Shown in pieces: positions 7,745 through 17,013 of a stretch of DNA of 48,117 nucleotides. This stretch comes from Deltaproteobacteria bacterium (GTDB lineage: Bacteria > Desulfobacterota > Binatia > UBA9968 > JAJDTQ01), in assembly GCA_028818755.1 (NCBI GenBank), contig JAPPNF010000151.1:1-48117 (forward strand), read 5' to 3'. A program made the translations under genes and the position numbers. The notes beneath the pieces are model-generated. The model had not been told where the DNA came from. It made no database searches and saw nothing but the letters and a program-made list of their open reading frames with translations. Position 1 is the stretch's first letter; each line of letters begins with the position of its first letter.

Positions 7745-8830
7745 ATGGACGAATGCCGCGCCGCCGTGGTGGTATCCCACAACGAACCGCTGGAAATACA
7801 GAAGGTGCCGGTCCCCGAGCTGGAGCCGGGCGCGCTCTTGGTGCGCATCGAGGCGTCCACCATCTGCGGCACCGACGTGCACCGCTGGCACGGCCCGCTG
7901 GGCGGCGGCGACTCGTTGCCCATCATCACCGGGCACGAGCCCTGCGGCTACATCGAGGAGATCAACGGCGAGCGCACGGACATCCTGGGCAAGCCGGTGA
8001 AGCCCGGCGACCGCATCGTGTGGAGCTATGTGGCGTGCGGCCACTGTTACTACTGCACCGTCGCGCTGCAGCCCTGTATCTGCCCAGGGCGGGCCTCATG
8101 GGGACACAACCGCAGCGACAAGTATCCGTACCTGTTGGGCAGCGTCTCCGAGTACATGTACGTGCCGCCGCCCTGCGAGATCATCAAGGTTCCCGACGAC
8201 GTGACCTCCGCGTCGGCGGCCGCCTCCGCCTGCGCCTACCGCACGGTCATGCACGGCTACGACCGCCTCGGCGCCATCAAGAGCCACGAGACCGTGGTGA
8301 TCCAGGGCAGCGGGCCGCTGGGCAACTTCGCCACGGCGGTGGCCAAGGACCACGGCGCCAAGCAGGTGCTGGTCATCGGCGCCCCGGCCGCGCGCCTGGA
8401 GGTGAGCAAGCGTATGGGCGCGGACGAGGTGCTGAACCTCGAGGAGGTCACCGACCCAAAGGACCGCCGCCAATGGGTGAAGGACCACACCGACGGTCGC
8501 GGCGGCGACGTGGTGATCCAGGTGGCCAACAACATGGCGGTGCCCGAGGGCCTCACCCTGCTGCGCGGCGGCGGCCGCTACGTCTGGATCGGCGCCGGCG
8601 GCAAGGCCAACGTCGGCCTCAATGACTTCCCCCAGGAGATGATCCTGCACACCATCCGCTCCGGCGAGCCGCGCCACTGGCTCCAGGCCATCGACTTCCT
8701 CTCCTCACGCAAGGACAGCTTCCCGTTCGAGGAGATGATCAGCGCCGAGTACACGCTGGAGCAGGTCAACGAGGCGCTGCAGGCCATGGCCAAGTACGAG
8801 ATCGTCAAGGGGGTCATCTACTTCAACTAG
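7745..8830 (+). CDS. zinc-dependent alcohol dehydrogenase (MDR family)
   Basis: 361 residues from the ATG at 7745, preceded by AGAAGGAGAGG. Seen: catalytic-zinc motif STICGTDVH (Cys41), GHEPCG with His64-Glu65, and the structural-zinc Cys cluster CGHCYYCTVALQPCICPG at about 99-116. The Rossmann segment VVIQGSGPLGNFATAVAKD near 182-200 gives the GxGxxG NAD(P) site. The fold order is that of threonine/sorbitol-type medium-chain dehydrogenases, about the usual length. It oxidises an alcohol or reduces an aldehyde/ketone; the substrate is not predictable. It follows the terminator at 7658 and so is likely the first gene of a new transcript. A type D repeat separates it from the next gene. Confidence 0.95.
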   Translation: MDECRAAVVVSHNEPLEIQKVPVPELEPGALLVRIEASTICGTDVHRWHGPLGGGDSLPIITGHEPCGYIEEINGERTDILGKPVKPGDRIVWSYVACGHCYYCTVALQPCICPGRASWGHNRSDKYPYLLGSVSEYMYVPPPCEIIKVPDDVTSASAAASACAYRTVMHGYDRLGAIKSHETVVIQGSGPLGNFATAVAKDHGAKQVLVIGAPAARLEVSKRMGADEVLNLEEVTDPKDRRQWVKDHTDGRGGDVVIQVANNMAVPEGLTLLRGGGRYVWIGAGGKANVGLNDFPQEMILHTIRSGEPRHWLQAIDFLSSRKDSFPFEEMISAEYTLEQVNEALQAMAKYEIVKGVIYFN

Positions 8831-8839
8831 AGGTTCCAA

Positions 8840-8973
8840 CACCCTCTCCCTTAGGGAGAGGGTGGCCGAAGGCCGGGTGAGGGCCCTCGGCAGCTCTGCC
8901 CCGCTCGCTATTTCATTCGAGGCCCTGCTTGCGCCGGGCACCCTCACCCCGACCCTCTCCCAGAGGGAGAGGG
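8840..8973. repeat. interspersed repeat, type D (inverted pair)
   Basis: ACCCTCTCCCTTAGGGAGAG opens the element, followed by GTGGCCGAAGGCCGGGTGAG, and it closes with CCCTCACCCCGACCCTCTCC plus CAGAGGGAGAGGG. Each end is itself a palindrome. Related elements lie at 21863-21986 and 34082-34172. Confidence 0.7.
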
Positions 8974-8997
8974 AGTGGCCACTCACAGGAGAACTTC

Positions 8998-9999
8998 ATG
9001 CGTGCGATCGTTATGGGCGTTGGCCCCATCGGCGGCATCATCGGCGGGCGCCTGGCCCGGGACGGGCAGGACGTGACGTTCGTGGACGTCGACCGGGAGC
9101 ACGTCGCCGCCATCCGTGAGAACGGGCTCCAGGTGGACGTGCCGGACGGGCCGTTCAACGTGAAGGCGAACGTCGTCTTTCCGGACGAGATCGAGGGGAA
9201 CTTCGACACGGCGTTCATCGCCGTCCGCTGTAACTATACCCGCGACACGCTGGCGTCGGCGCTGCCGCACCTGGGCGATGACGGTCTGGTGGTGTCGATG
9301 CAGAACGGCATCAATGTCCCGCTTCTGGAGGAGGCGGTGGGGGCAGACCGGACCGTGGGCATGGGCATCCGCATGGGGAGCCGGCGCACCGCTCCGGGGT
9401 GCGTGCACACCTCCACCCGCGGCCACCTCTACGTCGGCCATTCCCACGGCCGCACGACGCCGCGGCTGGAAGAGCTCCACGCCAGGCTCGATGCCGTGAT
9501 CCCCAGCGAGATCACCGACAACATCATCGGCGTGCTCTGGAGCAAGCTCACCTACACCTGCTACGGCTACTACGGTTCGCTGGCCAACACCTCGATGGTG
9601 GAGAGTTGCGCCGGCCCCGACGACCGCCGGTTGCTGGTGGACTTCCTTGGCGAGGTGGTGGCCGTGGGAACGGCCGCCGGCGCCCGGTTCATCCCCCTGC
9701 GCGAATACGATCCGCCCGATCTTCATCCCGACAAGCCGGTGGAAGCGCGCATGGCCGTGATCAATCACTACGCGGAGTCCTGGAGATCGGACGACCTCAA
9801 GGGCCCCCTCCGGCAATTGCTGAACGGCACCCGCCTCGAAGTGGAGTTCACCCTGGGCCACGTGGTGCGGGAAAGCGCCCGCCTGGGCCTGTCCACGCCC
9901 CTGTGCGACAACTTGCTGGCCATGATGCTCGACCTTGAATCGGGCAAGCGCGCGCTCGGCCTTCACAACTACGCCGAGTTGGCGGCCTGCCGCGGGTAA
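8998..9999 (+). CDS. ketopantoate reductase-like (ApbA/PanE family) oxidoreductase
   Basis: 333 residues from the ATG at 8998, which follows AGGAGA; the longer open frame starts inside the upstream repeat and is rejected. Seen: N-terminal dinucleotide motif VMGVGPIGGIIGGRLA (GxGxxG at residues 7-12), VRCNYT and VVSMQNGINVP, the latter being the hallmark QNG strand of ApbA/PanE, and IIGVLWSKLTYTC carrying the conserved Lys in the expected place. The family reduces 2-dehydropantoate to pantoate with NADPH in coenzyme A synthesis, but many members act on other 2-oxo acids. There are no pan genes nearby, so a catabolic role is just as possible. Cytosolic. Confidence 0.9.
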   Translation: MRAIVMGVGPIGGIIGGRLARDGQDVTFVDVDREHVAAIRENGLQVDVPDGPFNVKANVVFPDEIEGNFDTAFIAVRCNYTRDTLASALPHLGDDGLVVSMQNGINVPLLEEAVGADRTVGMGIRMGSRRTAPGCVHTSTRGHLYVGHSHGRTTPRLEELHARLDAVIPSEITDNIIGVLWSKLTYTCYGYYGSLANTSMVESCAGPDDRRLLVDFLGEVVAVGTAAGARFIPLREYDPPDLHPDKPVEARMAVINHYAESWRSDDLKGPLRQLLNGTRLEVEFTLGHVVRESARLGLSTPLCDNLLAMMLDLESGKRALGLHNYAELAACRG

Positions 10000-10199
10000 C
10001 GGGACGGCCGAAACCGTCATCGTGCCCCGCCCTCCCCGTGACGTGGCCCAAGTTTGGGCCCGCCCGGGCCTGACCCGCACGACCTTTTGGGGAACGCTCT
10101 GCCGTCTAATAGGAAGGCAGCGCTTACCTGCGGCGGTGGAGGCCCTGATCACGTCGCAGACAGGCGCTCGACGCCGCTCACCCATAGAAAGAGAAACGA

Positions 10200-11732
10200 A
10201 TGCCTACTTATAGGGAGTGGTTCCGGGCGCCCAAGCCCCGGTGGCTGAAGCGGACGGTGACCGGACTGTTGATTCTCGTCCTGTTGTCGGGCGTGGCCGT
10301 CTACTGGCTGAGTTTCATCCGGGTCACGAACGGCGGGCTGGCCTTCGAGAACAAGCTGCTGATTCCCGAGCAGCTATTCGGGACCGTCGTGGACGGACGC
10401 CGGCAGTTTCGCCTGACCGTTGACGAAGGTAGCCGGGAGTTCCTGCCGGGCAAGCAAACGCCGACGGCCGGCGTTAACGGCCCCTACCTGGGACCGACGG
10501 TGCGGCTGCGTCGAGGCGAGCACGTCGATCTGATCGTCCGGAACGACATTGACGAGATGACGACCATGCACTGGCACGGGGCGCACGTTCCCGCCCGCAT
10601 GGACGGCACGCCGCATCAGAAGATCCAGCCCGGCACATCGTGGACCGCCAGCTTCGAGGTCCATCAGCAGGCCGCTCCGCTGTGGTACCACCCGCATCCG
10701 CACGGCACCACGGGGCGGCACTCCTATATGGGAATCGCGGGCTTCATGTGGATCGACGACGACAACAGCGAGGCGCTGGACCTGCCGAAGACCTACGGCG
10801 TCGACGACATTCCGCTGGTGATCCAGGACCGGTTGTTCGACGACGACGGCGCGTTTGTCTTCGCCATCAACCAGGGTGCCGTGTACGGCGACACCATGCT
10901 GGTCAACGGGACCTGGAGTCCGTTTCTCGAGGTCGAGTCGCGGCGCATTCGGCTCAGGCTCTTGAACGGTTCGAACGCGCGGATCTACTACATCGGCTTC
11001 GATGACAACCGCGAGTTTCATCAGATCGCAACGGACGGCGGATTCCTCGAGACGCCCCTCCAAACCAACCGCGTGACCCTCGCTCCCGGCGAGCGGGCCG
11101 AGATCCTGGTGGACTTCAGCGACGGTGCCGAGGTGGTGTTGAAGAGCTTCCCGGAGGCCGGGTTCCTGGACACCATCGGGTCGTTTTTCGTGGGACTCGG
11201 CAACGGGCACCTGGAGTTGTTGAGGATCGTTCCCCAGCCGGCAAAACGCGCGTCGCACGCGTTGCCGGAGCGCCTCAACACCGTATCCCGGATCAAGGCC
11301 TCGGACGCCGCCAAGACCCGTCCGATGGTGTTGGGAGGGCTATTACGGGACGGAACGCCGGCCGGACCGGGTATGGGGCCGCCGATCAACGGCAAGATCA
11401 TGGACATGGAGAGAATGGACGAGGTCGTGCGATTGGGTGACATCGAAATCTGGGAAGTGAGCAATCCCGGCGGTCAGGCGCACCCTTTCCACATCCACCT
11501 CGTCCAGTTCCAGATACTCGATCGTAACGGCCAACCGCCCGCCGGCGCCGAGCTCGGCTGGAAGGACACGGTCCTGGTGCCTGCCGGCGATACCGTCCGC
11601 ATCATCATGCACTTCGATCGCTATGCCGATCCTCAGGCACCATACATGTACCACTGCCACATCATGGAACATGAAGACGCCGGGATGATGGGGCAGTTCC
11701 TGGTCGTGGAAGACCCGGAGAAACTCAGGTAG
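10200..11732 (+). CDS. multicopper oxidase, N-terminally membrane-anchored
   Basis: 510 residues. All copper sites can be seen: HWHG (His124, His126), YHPHPHG (His164, His166), HPFHIH near 430, and [13 protein letters not shown] near the C-terminus, which carries the Cys-His bridge and the axial Met of the type 1 site. This is a three-domain laccase/CueO/bilirubin-oxidase-type enzyme that oxidises phenols or metal ions and reduces O2 to water. The N-terminus has two Lys/Arg-rich stretches and a single hydrophobic helix (about 20-40, [19 protein letters not shown]), best read as an uncleaved signal anchor that places the enzyme on the periplasmic face. No twin-Arg motif is obvious. A 200-bp gap without a gene precedes it; the aldo/keto reductase follows 26 bp later and may be co-transcribed. 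Confidence 0.95.
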   Translation: MPTYREWFRAPKPRWLKRTVTGLLILVLLSGVAVYWLSFIRVTNGGLAFENKLLIPEQLFGTVVDGRRQFRLTVDEGSREFLPGKQTPTAGVNGPYLGPTVRLRRGEHVDLIVRNDIDEMTTMHWHGAHVPARMDGTPHQKIQPGTSWTASFEVHQQAAPLWYHPHPHGTTGRHSYMGIAGFMWIDDDNSEALDLPKTYGVDDIPLVIQDRLFDDDGAFVFAINQGAVYGDTMLVNGTWSPFLEVESRRIRLRLLNGSNARIYYIGFDDNREFHQIATDGGFLETPLQTNRVTLAPGERAEILVDFSDGAEVVLKSFPEAGFLDTIGSFFVGLGNGHLELLRIVPQPAKRASHALPERLNTVSRIKASDAAKTRPMVLGGLLRDGTPAGPGMGPPINGKIMDMERMDEVVRLGDIEIWEVSNPGGQAHPFHIHLVQFQILDRNGQPPAGAELGWKDTVLVPAGDTVRIIMHFDRYADPQAPYMYHCHIMEHEDAGMMGQFLVVEDPEKLR

Positions 11733-11758
11733 TCTTCACAGCAGGCCAAGGAGAACAT

Positions 11759-12739
11759 ATGCAATATCGCCAGTTCGGCACCACCGACTACAAGGTGTCG
11801 CCCATGGGGCTCGGCTGCCTGAGCATGTCCGGCATGTACGGAGCGGGCGACGACGACGAATCCATCGCCACCCTGCACCGGGCGTTCGAGCTCGGCATCA
11901 ATTTCCTGGACACCTCCGCCAGCTACGGCAACGGCCACAACCACGTGCTCATCGGTAAGGCCATCAAGGGCAGGCGCGACCAGGTGGTGATCCACTCCAA
12001 GTCCGGCAGCCCGCGGGCCGCCGACGGCACCGGCCTCGACGGCGGCAGCTCGCCCGAGTACCTCGTCCAGACCTGCGAGGAAAGCCTCCAGCGGCTGGGC
12101 ATCGACTGCCTGGACATGTACTGCATGTCCCGCATCGACCCCGCCGTCCCGGTGGAGGAGTCCGTGGGCGGCATGGCGCGCCTGGTGGAGCAGGGGAAAA
12201 CCCGTTACATCGGCCTGTCCGAGGCCAGCGCCGACTCCATCCGCCGCGCCCGGAACGTTCACCCTATCGTGTCGCTGCAGATCGAGTACTCGCTGTGGTC
12301 CCGGGACGCCGAGCAGGGCAACATCGAGGCCTGCCGCGAGTTCGGCATGGGCCTCATGGCCTACTCGCCCCTGGGCCGCGGCTTCTTCGCCGGCGCCGTC
12401 CGTGGCCTCGACCAGCTTTCCGAATGCGACGGCCGCCGCAACCAGCCCCGCCTCCAACCCGGCAACATCGAGCGCAACCTCGAACTGCTGGCCCAGGTGG
12501 ACGAGGTCGCCAGGGACAAGGGCATCACCACCACCCAACTCGCGCTCGCCTGGCTCATGGCCCAGGGCCCGGACATCATCCCCATCCCCAGCAGCAAGAG
12601 CCGCACCCACCTGGAGGAGAACATCAAGGCTGTGGAGGTGGAGTTGACGGATGAGGACCTGCGCCGGCTCGACGCCATCCTCCCCTACGGCGCCGCCGCA
12701 GGCGAGCGCACGCGGGACATGAAGCGGGTGAACGCCTAG
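11759..12739 (+). CDS. aldo/keto reductase, catalytic His replaced by Ser
   Basis: 326 residues, complete, with AAGGAGA before the ATG. AKR catalytic residues: Asp51 and Tyr56 in [11 protein letters not shown] and Lys81 in IHSKSG are present. The fourth, normally His in a LYQxHRVDP-like strand, is Ser124 in MYCMSRIDP. Later motifs are typical of the AKR11/13 group: [31 protein letters not shown] and IPIPSSKS for the NADPH phosphate. The His loss may lower reductase activity or change the reaction. About 480 bp of its 3' part is duplicated at 17014-17526 with roughly nine in ten bases the same. Neighbours: multicopper oxidase upstream, convergent thioesterase downstream with only a 10-bp gap. 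Confidence 0.94.
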   Translation: MQYRQFGTTDYKVSPMGLGCLSMSGMYGAGDDDESIATLHRAFELGINFLDTSASYGNGHNHVLIGKAIKGRRDQVVIHSKSGSPRAADGTGLDGGSSPEYLVQTCEESLQRLGIDCLDMYCMSRIDPAVPVEESVGGMARLVEQGKTRYIGLSEASADSIRRARNVHPIVSLQIEYSLWSRDAEQGNIEACREFGMGLMAYSPLGRGFFAGAVRGLDQLSECDGRRNQPRLQPGNIERNLELLAQVDEVARDKGITTTQLALAWLMAQGPDIIPIPSSKSRTHLEENIKAVEVELTDEDLRRLDAILPYGAAAGERTRDMKRVNA

Positions 12740-12749
12740 TGTCGCGTCC

Positions 12750-13544
12750 CTAGCCTCGCTTCAGACAATCCCGAAGAATACCGGCCACCATTTCCGCCTG
12801 TTTGCCGCGCAGCATTGCGTCGTGGGAGCCCGGTATCCAGTGAACATCGAGTCCACCCCGAGCGACCTTGTGCCAGGAATTGCCAATGCAGGTCATGTTG
12901 AGCCAATCTATCCACGACTTGCGGGGCCGGATGAAGATGATGGGGCCGGGATAGGGCGCGACTTCATGAGTTCCGAGAAGGGCGACATGGGTCGCGATGC
13001 CCTCGTCCGATACCAGGCGCAGGGCCCGGAAGTTCCAACGACGAATCATTCTCGACCGGATCATGTCGGTCCAGCGGTTCAGGTTGCAGAGTTTGTAGAG
13101 GCTTGCATGGAACACCCTGAACCACAGAGGCAGGTGTAGAGGCGGGTCCAGGACGACCAGAAGGGCGATTCCGTCTCCTCTGTGAATCAACTCCCGCGCG
13201 GTTTCAACCGCGAGCGTGCCGCCACAGCTATAACCCGACAGATGGTAGGGCCCAGCCGCCTGCACCCGCTTGATCTCTCCGACATACAGGGAGATAAGCC
13301 AGTCGAGCGTTTTGCCGCGCAGTCCCTCGACGTGTCCGGGTTCCGGAGGGCGTAGCGCATAGACAGGTTGGCGGCCGTCAAGCAGCCCCGCTATCTTCCG
13401 GAAGAAATCCAGATCGCCGTGACCGGCCGGTATGAAAAACAGCGGCGGTTGGCCAACAGCCTCTCGCAAACGGACCAGCATGCCGCCGTCAACGCTGCGA
13501 CGTGATTTGAGCCTTTGTATGGGCGAGCTCCTGTTGCTATCCAT
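12750..13544 (-). CDS. type II thioesterase-like alpha/beta hydrolase
   Basis: 264 residues from the ATG at 13544, which overlaps the 3' end of the patatin gene by 8 bp, implying translational coupling; the longer open frame is only a shadow of the patatin gene. Seen: PLFFIPAGHGDLDFF, the strand and turn typical of polyketide/peptide synthetase thioesterases, the nucleophile elbow GYSCGG (Ser106), VVLDPPLHLP with probable Asp133, and GSHDAML with the catalytic His near 243. The type II members release acyl or aminoacyl groups from carrier proteins or CoA. No synthetase is in the window, so a role with the adjoining phospholipase in lipid or acyl-thioester metabolism is inferred. Confidence 0.88.
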   Translation of the reverse strand: MDSNRSSPIQRLKSRRSVDGGMLVRLREAVGQPPLFFIPAGHGDLDFFRKIAGLLDGRQPVYALRPPEPGHVEGLRGKTLDWLISLYVGEIKRVQAAGPYHLSGYSCGGTLAVETARELIHRGDGIALLVVLDPPLHLPLWFRVFHASLYKLCNLNRWTDMIRSRMIRRWNFRALRLVSDEGIATHVALLGTHEVAPYPGPIIFIRPRKSWIDWLNMTCIGNSWHKVARGGLDVHWIPGSHDAMLRGKQAEMVAGILRDCLKRG

Positions 13545-15816
13545 CGCTGGTCCAGGCGCCGATCGCGTCCACCCCGTAGCGGTAACCGATCTCGACGGCT
13601 TTGTCGGCCACGCTGAAATCCAGGATTTCGAACTGTTCCACCGGTGGTCTGAGATACAGGTCGGCAAGATCGCCTTCGAGCAGTTGCTGCCGGTTGTGGA
13701 TGCTTCCCAGCGCACCTGCCCGTTGAAGGACGGAGACGATGCCCGGCATTTCGATTCGCCGGGTCCACGGGTTGATCCGGTTCAAGGCGATCCGCCAGCC
13801 GGACGGACTCTCCAGCCCGGTGGCCTGAATGTCCATATCCACCGGCGGCACCACGTCCACGGCGATCAGCACGCCGGTTCGAATCTCATCGCGCATCACG
13901 TCCACCGGCAGGTTGTTCAGCAGGCAGCCGTCATAGAGCAGGTCGCCCTCGGCCACGACCGGGGGAACGATACCCGGAAGGCTGCCGCTGGCCCGTGCCG
14001 CCCGCCACAGCGGCCCGGTGCGATGCACCACCGTGTCCGCGCGGGTGAGGTTGCTGGACAGACAAAAGTAGGGAATCCGCAAGTCTTCGATGTTCGTCTC
14101 GCCGAAGAGAGCCCGCATGCAGCGGTCGAACCGGCGGCCCCGGGCCAGCGAAACGAAAGGAAAGGTGTAATCGTTAAGCATCCCGCCGATCCGCGCCTTG
14201 AGCAGGTCAACAGTCGTATCCGGGTCTTCGGAGAGAGCGTATCCGCCGGCGATGATGGCGCCCATGCTGACCCCGGCGATGACGTCCACGGAGATCCCCG
14301 CTTCCTCAATGGCTCGCAGGATACCGGCGTGGGCGAACCCGCGAGCGCCGCCGCCGCTCAGGACAAGGCCGACCTCGTGCTGCAACACGTACCGGGCGAC
14401 GCGGTCGAGGTCGTTCCGATTCTCCGTGCGGATGTGAAAGTGCCGCTGGACATGGCGTTCCCGCAGCCAGCGTATGGTGCCTTGAGGTCTGAGTGCTTCG
14501 GAGGGATGGAGAAGGACGAGGGTCTTCCGTAGCTTCACACGTCGCGACGCTTCCTGGCGAAGCGCTTCCGTTTCCACCTCCGTCGGATTCGGTGCGGCGG
14601 TGGCCACGCCGAGCGATATGACCTCATCCGCCTGGCGGATGCCGCGCCGGGTCCAATGGGTCAGCCGGGAATCGGCGACGTAGATCACGTATCGAAAGCG
14701 CGCTTCCTGCTGGTCGAGCCACGCGCGAAGCCGGAGGCCTTCGGGGCTGCCTTCCGCGGCTTGCGCGATGCCGGCCAGCCCCAGAAGCGCGTCCGTCCGG
14801 GTGCTGGAGACGAGCAGGCAGGTCGCGTGTCGAGACAGCGATTCGGCCAGACACCGGCCGAAGTCCTCCACGGGAGCGCCGTCGCCCACTGGAACGAGAA
14901 GAATGTTCGTGCTCGTATGTTCCGAGCGGGTATTGTGTATGACGCCGTGCAGCCGCGCCGACAAACGTCGTGCCAGCCACCCGTTCAGGTTCGGATACCG
15001 CTCCGCCAGCGCATGAAAGTGTTCGCGGGAAAACTCGAGCAACACCGAATCGCGAACGGCCACCACGGTCGTCGCCGGCGCTTCATCGGTGAAGATGTGC
15101 GCTTCGCCGACCGATTCCCCTGGGGTGATCTGGTCAACGGCCCTTTCTCCCCGCGCGTGGTTCGAAGCCATAATCTGGAGGCGCCCGCTCACCACCACGA
15201 ACAGTGCGTTGGATGCCTTGCCGGGACGCAACAGTGCATCCCCGCGAGCGACTCGCCGCCAGGTCAGGCGTTGCTCGATGTCGGCCAGCGAGTCCTCGGT
15301 CAGGTCGCCGAACATGTCCTGCAACGTCTCGATCATCTCCGCGCGATAGAACCGGGGCGTCAGAACTCGCCGCAGCTCTTCCGCCACATCCGGGCGTGCC
15401 GCGAGGTAACGGTCGAGCCGGTCCTTCGGCAGCTTGACAAGGCGCGCGGTCGCGATACACCGGACCGCCACCGCGCCGTAGCTGTCGGTCAAGGTCCTCA
15501 TCTCGCTGATGGCATCGCCCGGGAGGAGGATGGCGGTGTGCGCCTGCTCGTCAGTGGGGCTGTCCCGCTCTACCGAGGCGGAAACGACCTCAAGGCGGCC
15601 GGAAGCCACGAAGTAGAGCGCGTCGCCGCGTTCCCCGCGGAGCTGCAGAACCTGACCCTCGTCGAGTGTGAGCCATTCAAGCTCCGGGCTCAGACCGTCC
15701 AGGCTGGAACGGCGAACGGTTCGCAACAGCGGACTGTCCGCAACCACCCGCACCGGATCCGAGATGGGTTGGTGGCCGGGCGTTGCGGGGGCGCTGCCAG
15801 GGAGTTCGTTCGTCAT
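13537..15816 (-). CDS. patatin-like phospholipase with two cyclic-nucleotide-binding domains (NTE/RssA-like)
   Basis: 759 residues. Two cNMP-binding-like beta-rolls come first: about 30-150 (EGQVLQLRGERGDALYFVAS) and 170-285 (GDALLRPGKASNALFVVVSG). A linker of about 300-470 follows, as in bacterial neuropathy-target-esterase homologues. The patatin domain starts near 481: glycine-rich oxyanion hole LSGGGARGFAHAG, nucleophile Ser517 in GVSMGA, and catalytic Asp629 in LYDGCL (Asp-Gly dyad). The known reaction is hydrolysis of (lyso)phospholipid acyl chains, probably gated by ligand binding to the N-terminal rolls. No membrane helix is obvious; it is likely a peripheral inner-membrane protein. 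GPP34 lies upstream (87-bp gap) and the thioesterase overlaps it by 8 bp, making a three-gene lipid operon. Confidence 0.94.
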   Translation of the reverse strand: MTNELPGSAPATPGHQPISDPVRVVADSPLLRTVRRSSLDGLSPELEWLTLDEGQVLQLRGERGDALYFVASGRLEVVSASVERDSPTDEQAHTAILLPGDAISEMRTLTDSYGAVAVRCIATARLVKLPKDRLDRYLAARPDVAEELRRVLTPRFYRAEMIETLQDMFGDLTEDSLADIEQRLTWRRVARGDALLRPGKASNALFVVVSGRLQIMASNHARGERAVDQITPGESVGEAHIFTDEAPATTVVAVRDSVLLEFSREHFHALAERYPNLNGWLARRLSARLHGVIHNTRSEHTSTNILLVPVGDGAPVEDFGRCLAESLSRHATCLLVSSTRTDALLGLAGIAQAAEGSPEGLRLRAWLDQQEARFRYVIYVADSRLTHWTRRGIRQADEVISLGVATAAPNPTEVETEALRQEASRRVKLRKTLVLLHPSEALRPQGTIRWLRERHVQRHFHIRTENRNDLDRVARYVLQHEVGLVLSGGGARGFAHAGILRAIEEAGISVDVIAGVSMGAIIAGGYALSEDPDTTVDLLKARIGGMLNDYTFPFVSLARGRRFDRCMRALFGETNIEDLRIPYFCLSSNLTRADTVVHRTGPLWRAARASGSLPGIVPPVVAEGDLLYDGCLLNNLPVDVMRDEIRTGVLIAVDVVPPVDMDIQATGLESPSGWRIALNRINPWTRRIEMPGIVSVLQRAGALGSIHNRQQLLEGDLADLYLRPPVEQFEILDFSVADKAVEIGYRYGVDAIGAWTSDG

Positions 15817-15903
15817 GGAGTCAGTCCGCCTTCCGCCGAGGCCCGTCCAGATGGAACTCCAGGGTAGACTCGAGAGAAGTGGAACGGGAACGGCGTCGAT
15901 CCC

Positions 15904-16587
15904 TCAGGCGAGAGGGTGTGCCATCGCCTGTGCGTGTGTGCGCTCGATCTCCGTGATGGCGCCGTCTATTTCCCTGCCGATACGGTCCATTTTGCGGAGT
16001 TGATCGAGGCGGGGGACGGTCCGTTCCAGTTCCTCCGCCATGAAGAGGAACCGAAGGATATCGCATGCGGCGATCAGGCAAACGAGGGCCACGTCTCTGG
16101 GATGGGGGATATCGTCGGAGAACAGTACCTCCGTCAAACGCCTCTTGACCGCGTGTTTGGCCGTGGAGTCGACCACGAAATACCGTGGAGATCGGAAAAT
16201 CCACAGATGCTGGATGCTTTCTTGCAACAGATTGCTTCTCTCTCGTCTCAGAATGCCTCGTCCTACCAGGTTGGTGAGGGTCTGCTCCTGGATCGTCGCC
16301 GGTGATTCCTCGGAAAGCGTCTCGATCCAATCCCTGACATCCCGTGTTTCCCCATCGTGCGCAATCCTTTCCAGCGTCTGGTCCAGCGACGGATTACCGG
16401 TCGGTGCACGATCGATGACCGTCACCGGTCCCCGCCGCGCGTCCGTGTCGATCCGGTCGGCAAATGCCAATTCCATCAGGACCGATCCCGTCAGGGCCAG
16501 TTCCAGGGTACTCTTTCCAACGGACAGGAAGACGCCTTCATCGTCGTCGAGCAGAAGCAGCAGGACCTCTTCCGGGAAAATCAGCAT
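15904..16587 (-). CDS. GPP34 (GOLPH3/Vps74-like) family protein
   Basis: 227 residues. The opening MLIFPEEVLLLLLDDDEG, the LELALTGSVLMELAFADRID segment and the later LVGRGILRRE and Arg/Asp-rich helices match the all-alpha GPP34 fold known from eukaryotic GOLPH3/Vps74, which bind phosphatidylinositol-4-phosphate and retain glycosyltransferases in the Golgi. Bacterial members exist but are poorly understood. Here it opens a minus-strand group followed by the phospholipase and thioesterase, so recognition of membrane lipid is a reasonable inference. An internal IAACDILRFLFMAEE helix lacks a clear membrane span. Recognised by sequence pattern only; a profile search would settle it. Confidence 0.75.
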   Translation of the reverse strand: MLIFPEEVLLLLLDDDEGVFLSVGKSTLELALTGSVLMELAFADRIDTDARRGPVTVIDRAPTGNPSLDQTLERIAHDGETRDVRDWIETLSEESPATIQEQTLTNLVGRGILRRERSNLLQESIQHLWIFRSPRYFVVDSTAKHAVKRRLTEVLFSDDIPHPRDVALVCLIAACDILRFLFMAEELERTVPRLDQLRKMDRIGREIDGAITEIERTHAQAMAHPLA

Positions 16588-17013
16588 CAGCCTCGTCCAA
16601 AAGGACCGCGCCCGAGCCTCGACGGTTGCGGCACGGATAATGGTTTCGAGTCGAACCCATGATCCCTGCCCCCGGGGCAGGAAACGGCATCGTGTTTCTC
16701 TGAGAATCCGGTAGCCGCACGCAGTGGCGGAGTAACGTCAGCCGAGCAACAAATAGCAGATTGATTGTGAGACGATTGTGTGTTGTGTTGTGGATTGCGT
16801 GCTGTTTTCGTGTCGTGGTTGGGATTGCGGCGGCCTGAAAGGGAGGAGCCAGTGAAGCATTGTCCTGCCGACATTGTCCTGCCGACGGCGCAGTTCGGTA
16901 ACTTTGGCGCCTTGGCCGTAACGAAGCTGATGACAGCCGCGTTGGGAATCGCAACGGCAGCGATCTTGGGCGGACCTTCAAGATGTTGGTAGTCTCGACT
17001 CTCAACTACGTCA
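16588..17013. other. intergenic stretch with hairpin, 14-bp tandem repeat and a doubtful 46-codon ORF
   Basis: No firm gene. A perfect palindrome CCTGCCCC-c-GGGGCAGG sits at 16665-16681, in the 5' region of the GPP34 gene, and may be regulatory. A 14-bp unit (ATTGTCCTGCCGAC) is repeated head to tail at 16859-16872 and 16873-16886. A small frame, GTG at 16852 to TAG at 16992 with GGAGG five bases upstream, is open but resembles nothing I know. The stretch 16745-16830 is unusually GT-rich. Confidence 0.4.

Noticed and set aside
8983..10185. 400-codon minus-strand frame
   Set aside because: Antisense shadow of the ketopantoate reductase-like gene; no recognisable domains.
10000..10199. Gene or promoter in the gap before the multicopper oxidase
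   Set aside because: Only short frames without ribosome sites, and a weak GACGG/CCGTC hairpin; nothing supportable.
13545..13715. Extended N-terminus for the thioesterase
   Set aside because: Those codons lie within the patatin gene and do not match the family; the ATG at 13544 gives the coupled overlap.
16640..16690. tRNA-like sequence around GGTTTCGAGTCGAACC
   Set aside because: It is palindromic, but no acceptor, D-arm or anticodon stem could be drawn around it.
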